This document shows, one piece after another, positions 52,099-61,663 of a stretch of DNA of 64,000 nucleotides. This stretch comes from Alkalihalobacillus sp. TS-13 (GTDB lineage: Bacteria > Bacillota > Bacilli > Bacillales > Fictibacillaceae). The notes beneath the pieces were generated by a model. It was not told the DNA's origin, made no database searches, and worked only from the letters and a program-made list of their open reading frames with translations. The first letter of the stretch is position 1, and each line of letters begins with the position of its first letter. Both the position numbers and the translations under genes were made by a program. The DNA is taken from contig NZ_JAHKSI010000001.1 of the NCBI RefSeq assembly GCF_019720915.1, forward strand, positions 1,116,001 to 1,180,000, written 5' to 3'.

Positions 52099-52311
52099 AT
52101 GCCAACTATCATCATTGCACCAATCAAGATTTCATCTGTAACTGGCGGCACAGTCAACTTTGGAGATCTGTTTTACAATTCACCTGTATCAACTTCAAAA
52201 AGTGCTGGAGGGTCTGGAGGAGGAAACACTGGCGATTTCTTGACAGAAAACAATCTATTCAGCGTTTCCATTACGATAGATCCCGATGTTGCAGATAGTA
52301 ATAACGTCTAA
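52099..52311 (+). CDS. Spore germination protein, GerPF/GerPA family (first copy)
   Basis: 70 residues. MPTIIIAPIKISSVTGGTVNFGDLF, then SPVSTSKSAGGSGGGNTGDF, then TIDPDVADSNN are the GerPA/GerPF signatures. GerP proteins help germinants pass the coat to reach inner-membrane receptors. GGAGAGTAGAT precedes the ATG. It is on the plus strand, outside and convergent with the minus-strand gerP operon, so it is a separately transcribed paralogue. Confidence 0.88.
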   Translation: MPTIIIAPIKISSVTGGTVNFGDLFYNSPVSTSKSAGGSGGGNTGDFLTENNLFSVSITIDPDVADSNNV

Positions 52312-52327
52312 AATGCTTAAATGTCAA

Positions 52328-52367
52328 ATAGGGTTGGCTCATATTTTTGTGTCAGCCCGTATTTTAA
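52328..52367. terminator. Hairpin between GerPF-like and Hsp20-like genes
   Basis: GGGTTGGC/GTCAGCCC, 8 bp with two G-U pairs, loop of 15 nt, then GTATTTT. Shared by convergent genes. Confidence 0.6.
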
Positions 52368-52795
52368 TCAGCATGGTATTTAATATCAACCTTCTTTCGC
52401 GGCCGATCATCCGTTAGTAACCGGTATAACCGGATATACAAAACCCCCTTCTGATAATATGCATCAATTGGATCTTCTCTTACAGAGTAAGGTAAAGGGA
52501 CCTCGCGCTCAAACCGCCCTTGAAAAATTTCATCCTGTTTAATCGACATGCCATGTGTGTGTAAAGACGTATTGCCGATCAATTTAATTGAACTTTTGTA
52601 CACATAAAGCTCTACATCATCGATATGATTCAGTCCTGGAAGTGAAACCATACATAAAAGTTCATTATCTGATTCATATATGTTCACTTGAGGACCCGAT
52701 GATTTTGGGTATTCCTGTTGATTTGGGAAGAAACTTTGATTGATGTATTTATCAGCCATTTGTTTCCAATCCATCATTTTAGACCATGAATCCAT
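52364..52795 (-). CDS. Hsp20-like (alpha-crystallin) spore-associated protein, last gene of the gerP operon
   Basis: 143 residues. The alpha-crystallin core (about 40-135) has NELLCMVSLPGLNHIDDVELYVYKSSIKLIG and the end AYYQKGVLYIRLYRL, where the usual GVL and L-x-L features are visible. It resembles CotM/CotP-type Hsp20 proteins of the spore coat more than general chaperones. The start at 52795 follows GAGGAGATTTT; the TTG frame five codons earlier overlaps that site. It lies 27 nt after gerPB on the minus strand. Confidence 0.75.
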   Translation of the reverse strand: MDSWSKMMDWKQMADKYINQSFFPNQQEYPKSSGPQVNIYESDNELLCMVSLPGLNHIDDVELYVYKSSIKLIGNTSLHTHGMSIKQDEIFQGRFEREVPLPYSVREDPIDAYYQKGVLYIRLYRLLTDDRPRKKVDIKYHAD

Positions 52796-52821
52796 AAAAT
52801 CTCCTCGCAATTAGTAAATGA

Positions 52822-53043
52822 TCAACCTACAGGTGCAAATGGGACGAGTGGTCCTGTAATTTCTTCAACACCTCCGAACGGTTGCTGCATTTGAGGTGCA
52901 GGTTCTGTAAAGCCCCCAGTGTTGGCTGCATATGAGATAGGTTTTAAAACTCCGGTCGTACCGATTTGGAGGATGGAAGAGTTTTGTAAGCCTTCTACTC
53001 GAAGTGTTTGTATGGTGATTGTCTGATTGACATACACATTCAT
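52822..53043 (-). CDS. gerPB: Spore germination protein GerPB
   Basis: 73 residues, MNVYVNQTITIQTLRVEGLQNSSILQIGTTGVLKPISYAANTGGF in three recognisable blocks, then FTEPAPQ, matching GerPB. Together with the other GerP proteins it affects coat permeability to germinants. The start is ATG 53043 after AGGAGGATGAGT; upstream Met codons overlap that site. In the standard operon gerPB is second; here it is after gerPE. Confidence 0.85.
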   Translation of the reverse strand: MNVYVNQTITIQTLRVEGLQNSSILQIGTTGVLKPISYAANTGGFTEPAPQMQQPFGGVEEITGPLVPFAPVG

Positions 53044-53053
53044 ACTCATCCTC

Positions 53054-53425
53054 CTATTCATAAGGATTTACAGTGAAATGGCGAATGTGTTTGACACGGG
53101 CTTCACTTGAGACGAAATCCGTTTTTCCAATTCGGACGACAGAGGACGCTGCTACCCCGATGATGTTGATAGAATTGACATGTATGGCCGGGCTCTCTTG
53201 AACTGTCTTCACAGGGATCGTTTCATAGCGTAAAGGCGGAAAAGGCATCGAAAAAATCGGATACATATCAAATCGATGCTCATCCTCGTCATACGTCGAT
53301 TCTTGTCTCTGGACAGCCAATGCCCTTGAAACCGGAGTCAGGATATTCGTGTCACCTGCTTGAACGATTGAAGATGTAGTGACTGAAACGATATCAATAT
53401 ATTGGACGACCGAAATTCGGTCCAT
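53054..53425 (-). CDS. gerPE: Spore germination protein GerPE
   Basis: 123 residues. Two similar beta segments, VVQYIDIVSVTTSSIVQAGDTNILTP and NSINIIGVAASSVVRIGKTDFV, carry the ssvxxiGd motif shared by GerPB, GerPD and GerPE. It begins 1 nt after gerPD and ends 10 nt before gerPB, fully inside the operon. Confidence 0.85.
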   Translation of the reverse strand: MDRISVVQYIDIVSVTTSSIVQAGDTNILTPVSRALAVQRQESTYDEDEHRFDMYPIFSMPFPPLRYETIPVKTVQESPAIHVNSINIIGVAASSVVRIGKTDFVSSEARVKHIRHFTVNPYE

Positions 53426-53426
53426 A

Positions 53427-53609
53427 TTAAAATTCCCTTGACAAAGGTACTAGAGGAGCCCCGATGATCAACGATTCTGGAGGTGTATCGAACATGGATT
53501 GACAATTGATCACATCGCTATCACCGACCAACAGCATTGAAGAAGTCGAGATCCCATTGATCCGTATATCGCCAACAGATAACTCTCGATTGATCACATT
53601 AAGTTCCAT
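53427..53609 (-). CDS. gerPD: Spore germination protein GerPD
   Basis: 60 residues. VGDIRINGISTSSMLLVGDSDVI is the GerPD/GerPB-type motif and the C-terminus reads IIGAPLVPLS. AAAACAGGA and GGAGGAAAACAGG precede the ATG on the minus strand, inside the end of gerPC, which it overlaps by 11 nt. Confidence 0.85.
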   Translation of the reverse strand: MELNVINRELSVGDIRINGISTSSMLLVGDSDVINCQSMFDTPPESLIIGAPLVPLSREF

Positions 53610-54240
53610 CCTGTTTTCCTCCTCGGAATTTCTTCTTTTCGTTATTCATATAGATTTCAATCCCGTTCACGATATCTTTTTTGATTTGCTTCATTATCCG
53701 GTCAGCCTCTTGATTAGGATTTCGTTGGATATTTTCTGGATCTAATGACATTACATAATGCGGAAGTCGGATTCCCATCTGTTTTTTGATATCTTCAACA
53801 ACCAATTTTATCTGTGATTCTTGAAGTTTTATTCCTGCACGTTTTTCTACTTTCTGAATGTCAGAATAAATATCATGATTTAAATAATGGGCAACTCCTT
53901 GGTCGATCCAATTATATATTTCATCTGTGAATGGCTTTTGAATTTCAGGCTCATTTTTTTTATTCACTTGAATCTTTTTTCCGTTTACACCTAAGTCTTC
54001 TATATTCTCAAGACCATTACCGCCAGGAGAGAGCCCGATATTCAATGTCCCTTCTAACGTTTCGATTTTCAATTGGTCAAAATTATATTCAATTGATGTT
54101 TGAGGCGAGTCTTTCAATTGCTCAACTTCATTTTGCATTCCTTGAACGAGGGTCTCGATCGATTGCGTTTTATCTTGTAATTGCCTGATGATTGCTTCAA
54201 GCTGCTGAATCCGTTGCTCCAAATAATAATTATTACTCAA
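53599..54240 (-). CDS. gerPC: Spore germination protein GerPC
   Basis: 213 residues. The N-terminal coiled coil (about 5-45: YLEQRIQQLEAIIRQLQDK) is followed by the GerPC domain (VEYNF-type strand, TLEGTLNIGLSPGG, and a helical second half ending in IMKQIKKDIVNGIEIYMNN). It is the only large GerP protein and may scaffold the small ones. TTG start after GGGGGTGAGAGC on the minus strand. Confidence 0.87.
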   Translation of the reverse strand: MSNNYYLEQRIQQLEAIIRQLQDKTQSIETLVQGMQNEVEQLKDSPQTSIEYNFDQLKIETLEGTLNIGLSPGGNGLENIEDLGVNGKKIQVNKKNEPEIQKPFTDEIYNWIDQGVAHYLNHDIYSDIQKVEKRAGIKLQESQIKLVVEDIKKQMGIRLPHYVMSLDPENIQRNPNQEADRIMKQIKKDIVNGIEIYMNNEKKKFRGGKQDGT

Positions 54241-54318
54241 GCTCTCACCCCCTCATAACTAACCTATGCAAACTCAGTATGAATTTAACACAAGGTAAGC
54301 TTAAAAAAGAGGTGTTTT

Positions 54319-54543
54319 TCAACCTGTATTTCCAATTTGGCTGTTATCAATTACATCTGAATCCACCGTATGCGTGATGCTGTAACCATTGTTGACTTGC
54401 AAGTTGTCACCCGTATTAAAAGACCCTGCCCCCGCAAAGGTTTTTGATCTACTGTTAGGCGCTATATGATAGACGTCTCCGATGTTAAAAACGGCTGAAC
54501 CTGACACATCGTTTATTTTTATTGCTCCAACCATAGCAGGCAT
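54319..54543 (-). CDS. gerPA: Spore germination protein GerPA
   Basis: 74 residues. MPAMVGAIKINDVSGSAVFN, IGDVYHIAPNSRSKTFAGAGSFNTGD and SDVIDNSQIGN match GerPA. It is first in the minus-strand operon gerPA, gerPC, gerPD, gerPE, gerPB, hsp20-like. The start is ATG 54543 after AAAAGGATG; a Met three codons earlier overlaps that site. Confidence 0.87.
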   Translation of the reverse strand: MPAMVGAIKINDVSGSAVFNIGDVYHIAPNSRSKTFAGAGSFNTGDNLQVNNGYSITHTVDSDVIDNSQIGNTG

Positions 54544-54683
54544 AATGAACATCCTTTTTCAGGGGTATTTATATATCAACATATGCGGATACCCATTCCA
54601 TTGTTAATTGGTACCACAATCTTCTCACGTGCATACGATACATTAGAAAAGTGCCCATATTCGAAAAAAGAGGAGTGTTTCAC

Positions 54684-54908
54684 GTGCCATCTGTCATTTT
54701 AGCTCCAATCAAAATCAGTACTGTTGCAACCAATGCTACCGTAAACTTTGGTGATACCTTATATATATCGCCAAAATCGACATCAAAAGGTGCAAGTGGA
54801 AGTGGAGGAGCGAATACTGGTGATTTCATGCTTGTAAATAACTTCTGGAGCCTCACTAATACCATCGATCCAGATATTAACGATTCAAATAACCTTGCGA
54901 ATCTATAA
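54684..54908 (+). CDS. Spore germination protein, GerPF/GerPA family (second copy)
   Basis: 74 residues. PSVILAPIKISTVATNATVNFGD, YISPKSTSKGASGSGGANTGDF and NTIDPDINDSNN are the GerPF-type motifs. GTG 54684 follows AGAGGAG. It diverges from gerPA and leads into a second Hsp20-like gene 103 nt downstream. It is close to, but clearly different from, the copy at 52099, so the pair is not a very recent duplication. Confidence 0.87.
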   Translation: MPSVILAPIKISTVATNATVNFGDTLYISPKSTSKGASGSGGANTGDFMLVNNFWSLTNTIDPDINDSNNLANL

Positions 54909-55011
54909 ATAAATTTAAGCAGAACAAGGAAAGAGGCTAGGTTGCCCGTGGCGAGGGTGTGAATTTTTCAATTACAGGCCAATTAAAATGAAAAGGGATG
55001 AAGAGAGAGAA

Positions 55012-55479
55012 ATGGATTTTTGGAAAAATCAATTGAAGCATATTTTTGATGACCAGCGAATGGATAATTTCTTGAAGTCCATTGATCAGCATTTACAACA
55101 ATCGTTAATGGAATTCGATAAGCATTTGAACCATTTTCAATCGAATTATTTTTTCGACGTAGACACATCTGAAACAGATCGTGAAATCATTATCCGTGCA
55201 AACCTGCCACTCGAAGAGAATGATCGTGTCAATTTGGAAGTGATCAATCATCAATTGCGGCTTTTGATTCAAAAATTTGAAACAGAGCAACTCCAAAATG
55301 ATAAGGGTGAAATTTTAAGGAAAGAGAACTATTCTAAACGTATTGAACGCTATTTGCCAATCCCCCCTAACGTGTCACCTCAGGATATCAAAGCATCGAT
55401 GGCTGGAAATCAACTTACTGTCAAGCTTCCGAAAACGCTTGACGCACAATCGAAAATCATCGATATTGAACCAGAATAA
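55012..55479 (+). CDS. Hsp20/alpha-crystallin family protein
   Basis: 155 residues. The N-terminal helical arm (MDFWKNQLKHIFDDQRMDNFLKS) is followed by the alpha-crystallin domain (about 55-150): REIIIRANLPLEENDRVNLEV, YSKRIERYLPIPPNV and AGNQLTVKLPK. It is a holdase-type small heat-shock protein, probably deposited in the spore given its place. ATG 55012 follows AAGAGAGAG; ATG 54988 lacks a ribosome site. Probably co-transcribed with the GerPF-like gene upstream. Confidence 0.85.
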   Translation: MDFWKNQLKHIFDDQRMDNFLKSIDQHLQQSLMEFDKHLNHFQSNYFFDVDTSETDREIIIRANLPLEENDRVNLEVINHQLRLLIQKFETEQLQNDKGEILRKENYSKRIERYLPIPPNVSPQDIKASMAGNQLTVKLPKTLDAQSKIIDIEPE

Positions 55480-55483
55480 AAAG

Positions 55484-55537
55484 GAAAGTGATTTGATTCG
55501 AAAGGGTATACCCCCGTTTATCAAATCACTTTTTTGT
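55484..55537. terminator. Bidirectional terminator after the Hsp20 gene
   Basis: Perfect 12-bp arms AAGTGATTTGAT/ATCAAATCACTT around a 22-nt loop, then TTTTG. Confidence 0.85.
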
Positions 55538-55542
55538 TAATT

Positions 55543-56112
55543 TCATTTTCCATGTTCAAAGTGAGAAGGCGGTACATTCTCTATATGTATGGCTGTTCCT
55601 GATGAAATGAGATTAAAAATAACCCCAGCATATAAGAGAACGATTGTGCACATCATGAAAAAGCGTAAGTTAGTCGGATAACTTTTTTTAGACTTTTTAT
55701 ATAAATAGATGACATTGACTGACAATACAATCACCATAATTAACAAAAGGACTTTCATCATCAAATCCCAATCATATACAGGGAGCATCGCCCCAAGCAT
55801 CACCCCCATCATACCACCCATAATGCCAGCCATCAGACCTTCCATTGCGGCAAGGATATGTATAGGTGCACTTAATGTGATCCCTGCAAGACTACCTATC
55901 GCCATTGCGATGAAAGTCGCTAAAGCGATCTCATCGCTTAAGATGTACATCAAGTATAATCCTGAAATCAATCCCAATACCATTCCGGAAGACATCGCGA
56001 TACTTTTCGCTTCCATCATTGTAATCTGGTTTCGATTTTCGATCATGAGCAACAAGCTATAGATGAATAAATTGAAAGATAATATCGATATGAGTACGAT
56101 CACAAATGTCAT
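55543..56112 (-). CDS. Multi-pass membrane protein of unknown function
   Basis: 189 residues and about six transmembrane helices. A striking Gly/Met/Ala helix pair (AAMEGLMAGIMGGMMGVMLG) has glycine-zipper spacing that could pack helices tightly or line a pore; the Met-rich face might bind soft metals. I do not recognise the family. GAGGGGATATTGCA precedes the ATG on the minus strand. Confidence 0.7.
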   Translation of the reverse strand: MTFVIVLISILSFNLFIYSLLLMIENRNQITMMEAKSIAMSSGMVLGLISGLYLMYILSDEIALATFIAMAIGSLAGITLSAPIHILAAMEGLMAGIMGGMMGVMLGAMLPVYDWDLMMKVLLLIMVIVLSVNVIYLYKKSKKSYPTNLRFFMMCTIVLLYAGVIFNLISSGTAIHIENVPPSHFEHGK

Positions 56113-56310
56113 TGCAATATCCCCTCAAATAAATTGTCCTAATTCAAATGATATGATCATATCTGCGGAATCATGTTACATCAAGCAATTAAAAGAAGAC
56201 GTTTGGGTTAAAGACATTCCTGAGGGAAAATCAAAAATAGGCAATCCTTGTGAAAAGGGAGTGAATTTCACAAAAAACATCTATAAGGTGTATATCAAAG
56301 CCAAAGGTAT

Positions 56311-56339
56311 AAAAAAGGAAACCGATGATAGGTTTCCTT
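56311..56339 (-). terminator. Terminator of the secreted subtilisin gene (minus strand)
   Basis: On the minus strand GGAAACC/GGTTTCC with a 7-nt loop, then TTTTTT. Confidence 0.85.
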
Positions 56340-56351
56340 CTACTTAAATTC

Positions 56352-57752
56352 TTATTTTCCATTTAAGTTGAACCATTCACCTAATTTACCGAATGGTTTT
56401 TTCTTTTGATAACTCGAATCGAGTGCAGCAGCCACATTAATAACCCCATTACCGGTGTATTCATCTTTCCCGGGTCTCCCTACATCATCTGTTGAATCTT
56501 TAATAAGCTGGATCACTTCACTGTTTTTAAGTTCCGGCTGCGAAGAGCGTATTAATCCTGCAAGGGCTGAAACATGGGGCGTAGCCATAGATGTACCCGA
56601 AAGAGAGGCATACTGGTTGTTTATATACGTACTGGCGATATCTACTCCAGGTGCTGCAACATCGATATAGTCACCATAATTTGAAAAATCAGCTCTTTCC
56701 AAATTTGTGTTGACTGCTGCAACTCCAAGTACTTTATCAAACGCAGCGGGATAACTGATTTGATTTGTATTATCATTACCCGAAGCTGCAACGAGAATGA
56801 CATCTTTTTCATAAGCATAATCGATTGCTTCGGCTAATGTTTTTGATTCTTTATAATTTCCAAGACTGAGATTTATGACATCAGCTCCGTGATCAGTAGC
56901 CCATCGTACACCCTGGGCAACATCAAAGGAGGTACCATAACCATCTGCGTTCATCGTTTTGATCGGCATGATTTTGTTGTACCAGGTCATCCCTGCAACG
57001 CCGACACCATTATTCGTTTCAGAGGCGATGATACCTGCGACATGTGTCCCGTGACCATTGTCATCGTTCGGAAAAGGGGTATCATTCAATATGTTATGAC
57101 CTTCTACGAGTCTTTGAGCTAAATCCGGGTGTTTCATATCAATACCCGTATCAATGATCGCGATGATCACATTCTCATTACCACGTGTGATTTCCCAACC
57201 TTTTTCAGTCCGGATCGCAGGGAGGTTCCATTGGTACTGTTGATAAAACTCATCATCTGTAACGATTTCATTTTGTAAGTAAATATAGTTGGGTTCAGCG
57301 TACTCGATATCTTCTCTCGAATTGAAATAACTGAGTAATTGAGGAGTAGTCAATGACTTAGATTTAAATATATACGTTGAATCCAATTGTTTTGCCACTT
57401 CACCATCAATGTCATTATAGATGAGTTTTATTTTTTCAGGACTTGGTTTCTCCTTAAACTTAACTGTAGCCTGACGTTCTTGATAATGACTTTTCACTTT
57501 CGTTTTATGCTGGATAACTCCTATAGAAGAGTCGGTATCCAGTTTTCGAACAAGATTTTCTCCATACTTGATTGAATTCAATTGCACAAGATCTTTAGAT
57601 TGATTTGTACGTAAATCACCGGGAATAATCCTTTTGTTCGTAAGATCTTGTTGAACCCGAGGAGCTTCCACATTATTAGCAGGATAAAAGAAATAGACAG
57701 CGAAAATCGCCACTAACGAAACAAATGCTACTGTAACCACTTTAAATCTCAA
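56352..57752 (-). CDS. Secreted subtilisin-family (S8) serine protease
   Basis: 466 residues. Signal peptide or anchor (about 5-23), an inhibitor-like propeptide (about 90-160: ATVKFKEKPSPEKI and DIEYAEPNYIY, of the fervidolysin/thermitase type), then the S8 domain with Asp201 (IDTGID), His234 (HGTHVAGI), Asn near 326 (ASGNDN) and Ser388 (SGTSMATPH). The end is WFNLNGK. TTG start after GGAGGTG on the minus strand. Extracellular or cell-surface protease; distinct from the intracellular one at 32417. Confidence 0.92.
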   Translation of the reverse strand: MRFKVVTVAFVSLVAIFAVYFFYPANNVEAPRVQQDLTNKRIIPGDLRTNQSKDLVQLNSIKYGENLVRKLDTDSSIGVIQHKTKVKSHYQERQATVKFKEKPSPEKIKLIYNDIDGEVAKQLDSTYIFKSKSLTTPQLLSYFNSREDIEYAEPNYIYLQNEIVTDDEFYQQYQWNLPAIRTEKGWEITRGNENVIIAIIDTGIDMKHPDLAQRLVEGHNILNDTPFPNDDNGHGTHVAGIIASETNNGVGVAGMTWYNKIMPIKTMNADGYGTSFDVAQGVRWATDHGADVINLSLGNYKESKTLAEAIDYAYEKDVILVAASGNDNTNQISYPAAFDKVLGVAAVNTNLERADFSNYGDYIDVAAPGVDIASTYINNQYASLSGTSMATPHVSALAGLIRSSQPELKNSEVIQLIKDSTDDVGRPGKDEYTGNGVINVAAALDSSYQKKKPFGKLGEWFNLNGK

Positions 57753-57837
57753 TACATAACACCTCCGAATCGCACTTCAGTATTTATGTTGTGTAATTGG
57801 GGGTGAAATTATTTAGCTCGGAAAAGGGTGTGGGCAC

Positions 57838-57866
57838 AAAAAAAACCCCTAACGAATAGGGGGAAA
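57838..57866 (-). terminator. Strong minus-strand terminator
   Basis: On the minus strand CCCCCTA/TAGGGG with loop TTCGT, followed by eight T. It follows the decayed small gene at 57875 and has no other gene to serve. Confidence 0.85.
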
Positions 57867-57874
57867 TGTAGATA

Positions 57875-58029
57875 TCAACTTATCATGTGACTGATCAGAC
57901 CTAACGTAGAACCTGCTAGAATACCAATGAAAAACAGGCGTAAGCGGAACAACCGGGACCCTCCAAACATCGTGGATTTCTAATGGCGTTAGCAACAGAA
58001 TTGTATTTTATTGCTATTTCTTTTGCCAT
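57875..58029 (-). pseudogene. Possible frameshifted small membrane protein gene
   Basis: On the minus strand GAAGGGG precedes ATG 58029, giving MAKEIAIKYNSVANAIRNPR. A shift into another frame at about 57972 gives MFGGSRLFRLRLFFIGILAG and a further 11 residues to a stop at 57875. Joined, they make a plausible 50-residue single-pass protein. A perfect terminator follows within 10 nt. The family is unknown to me; a functional 31-residue ORF from 57970 alone is possible but lacks a ribosome site. Confidence 0.45.
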
Positions 58030-58174
58030 AAATTTTAAACCCCTTCAAATACTTGGTAAATGACGGGTTGCTTATCAGGTCCAGCTCTAAGTGATAAGTT
58101 CTACTTATTCATTCGATTATGTTTTGGATAGAGAATACAGCTGCCGTCCACTAATGTGTAGATAATAGGATATT

Positions 58175-58453
58175 TTACTCTACAGAAACATTGTTACAGC
58201 CTTTACAATAGACTGAATCCATTTTTATATTCCGGTCTTTAAAAAATTCTTTAACCCGATCAGTAGATAATAACCTTTCCACAATAAATTGATATTGTTC
58301 TGGGTTCTTACGCAATTCTTGATCGTACGTGTGCAGATTCCAATGGTTGTTATCCACAGACCATTTCATAATCATCGTATATAATCGTCCTTCAAATACA
58401 AATGCAAACCTTACCTCGTCCTTGTGGAACGAACGGATGATCAATGATTCCAT
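58175..58453 (-). CDS. Hypothetical protein, 92 aa
   Basis: MESLIIRSFHKDEVRFAFVF opens a soluble protein; the C-terminus has a CKGC pair (VYCKGCNNVSVE). AAGGAAAGTAGGTAG lies before the ATG on the minus strand. Composition and codon use are like its neighbours. I do not recognise a family. Confidence 0.6.
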   Translation of the reverse strand: MESLIIRSFHKDEVRFAFVFEGRLYTMIMKWSVDNNHWNLHTYDQELRKNPEQYQFIVERLLSTDRVKEFFKDRNIKMDSVYCKGCNNVSVE

Positions 58454-58960
58454 GGAAACTACCTACTTTCCTTAAGAAATTCAATTACCTTGAGGGTATG
58501 TGGCTGGACGGTGAGCAATAGTTGAGTGTAATGGTGTAAAGGATGGTAAGTACTTCTAATAACACAACTTCTGACGTATTTATAACGGTCGGACAAAAAG
58601 AGTTAGTTTTCATTATATAGAAGAATTCATTAGAAATAAATATTTCTATCTTAAAATTAATACAAATGTAAATAATCACATCATTCTACCTATTTATGTA
58701 GGGGAGGGAAGCATATTACCTTCATTTATAGATCGTACAGCTAGTTTATCTCTTGATGATGGTGGTAGCCGCTGGTGTTTCAATAAGCAAATTCGAAGAT
58801 AATCAACATGAACATCTTTTTCTTTTTATTGAACATCATCTCCGTTTTATGTGCAGTTCCCAGCTTTTATTGAACATTTCCCGCAATATATGTACATTTT
58901 TCGTTTTTGTCAACATTTGATATTTTCAGCGATGAAGCCAAAATTAACTAAACCAAAATG
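58454..58960. other. Intergenic region
   Basis: About 500 nt without a supported gene. It holds an imperfect tandem duplication at 58822-58903, described separately. A 64-codon minus-strand frame at 58485-58679 has no ribosome site and is not called. Confidence 0.5.
58822..58903. repeat. Imperfect tandem duplication, 42 and 40 bp
   Basis: CTTTTTATTGAACATCATCTCCG...TATGTGCAGTTCCCAG is followed by CTTTTATTGAACATTTCCCGCA...TATGTACATTTTTCG. The two units share TTTTATTGAACAT and TATGTRCA at the same offsets. Confidence 0.7.
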
Positions 58961-58990
58961 AAAAGCTATCCGTTGTGGATAGCTTTTTTA
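58961..58990 (-). terminator. Terminator of the ABC-F gene (minus strand)
   Basis: AAAAGCTATCC/GGATAGCTTTT with loop GTTGT (plus-strand reading), perfect 11-bp stem; T-rich on the minus-strand exit. Confidence 0.8.
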
Positions 58991-60634
<1,644 letters not shown>

Positions 60635-60717
60635 CTACTAAGTGATTATATCATTTTCTAGACAACAGGGCGAGGTGAGAGGCAGATACATTTGTACCGT
60701 TTTAAATCTTAGGCTCT

Positions 60718-60790
60718 TTTAATGCAATACACTCGCTTTTCCCGCTGGAGTCTCGTATATTTCAAGCCCTAACAGATTTTCATTTACTCT
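60718..60790 (-). repeat. MITE-like repeat remnant, degenerate
   Basis: TACACTCGCTTTTCCCGCTGGAGTCTCGTATATTTC resembles the inverted left end (GAAATTCACGACACTCCTGCGGGAAAAGCGA) of the repeat family with several changes. Confidence 0.5.
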
Positions 60791-60894
60791 ATCTCAGATT
60801 AAAAGGATCATTAGTAACAAACTTTTGAAACCATCTAAATCCATTTACCCATTGAAAAATAGATTTCTTCTGTTATAGTTGTTAATAAAATATC

Positions 60895-60915
60895 AACATC
60901 GTATATATTGATGTT
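60895..60915 (+). promoter_or_regulatory. Inverted repeat upstream of satD-like gene
   Basis: AACATC-N9-GATGTT, within a stretch that also repeats ATCAAC (60892 and 60921). SatD-family proteins carry a C-terminal HTH-like segment, so this may be an autoregulatory operator. A T-run follows the right arm, so it could also be a hairpin. Confidence 0.4.
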
Positions 60916-60966
60916 TTTTTATCAACCATTTTTTTACGGTGCAATTCTTTGTGAGGTGGTTTAATA

Positions 60967-61659
60967 ATGTCATGTGTATGTATCGCTTGTGATGTAAAAC
61001 ATTCAAGACAATTGGATAAAGAACAGCTTCAAAAAGCTTTATTGAAATGTGCTGAACACTTGAATGAAGAATGGAAAGAGGAGTTGTTGGTACCGTTTGA
61101 CGTTCGGAACGGAGATGAACTGCTCGGTGTCATGAAGCGTTATTCGGCTGGGTATCTAGCTATTGAAGCAATCAGCACAATATTGGCAGTCGATGGGATA
61201 TATGTATATATCGGAATAGGTTTAGGTGAGCTGGATACCACTGATTCTACAGTACATACGATGAATGGCTCAGCGGTTCTGAATGCACTAGATGCACGTG
61301 ATCAATTTTTAAAAGACAATCACCCTGAGGCAAAGTATTGGCAATTTAATGAAGAAAACAGTTCATTCTTCTTCCATACAAAAGATTACCCATACCAAGC
61401 TTTGAATGCTCTGATTTTTTCCATCCATGAAAAGATCATCAATCGCAGTGATAAACAGAAAGAAGTCATCAAACTAGTGGAAAAGAACAAGAACGCCACT
61501 TATGAAGAAATCGGCAGACAGCTAGGATATAAGTCACCGAAATCTACTGTTTCTTATCTTTTATCCAGATCAGACTATCACACAGTCATCAGAATGAAGT
61601 CTAGTTTGATTGAACTTTTAGATTTTCTCCAAGAGCCATTTAGGGAGGAGGAGAGTTAA
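60967..61659 (+). CDS. SatD family protein
   Basis: 230 residues. N-terminal CVCIACDVKHSRQL and DVRNGDELLGVMK are the SatD pattern (nucleotide-cyclase-like fold), and the C-terminal 60 residues have a helix-turn-helix look (EVIKLVEKNKNATYEEIGRQLGYKSPKSTVSYLL). SatD is a poorly understood protein first named in streptococcal acid-tolerance operons. GAGGTGG precedes the ATG. The DUF3307 gene starts 4 nt after its stop, the usual partner. Confidence 0.82.
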   Translation: MSCVCIACDVKHSRQLDKEQLQKALLKCAEHLNEEWKEELLVPFDVRNGDELLGVMKRYSAGYLAIEAISTILAVDGIYVYIGIGLGELDTTDSTVHTMNGSAVLNALDARDQFLKDNHPEAKYWQFNEENSSFFFHTKDYPYQALNALIFSIHEKIINRSDKQKEVIKLVEKNKNATYEEIGRQLGYKSPKSTVSYLLSRSDYHTVIRMKSSLIELLDFLQEPFREEES

Positions 61660-61663
61660 CCAT

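Noticed and set aside
56063-56347. 94-codon plus-strand frame
   Set aside because: It begins inside a minus-strand membrane gene and ends in the minus-strand subtilisin terminator.
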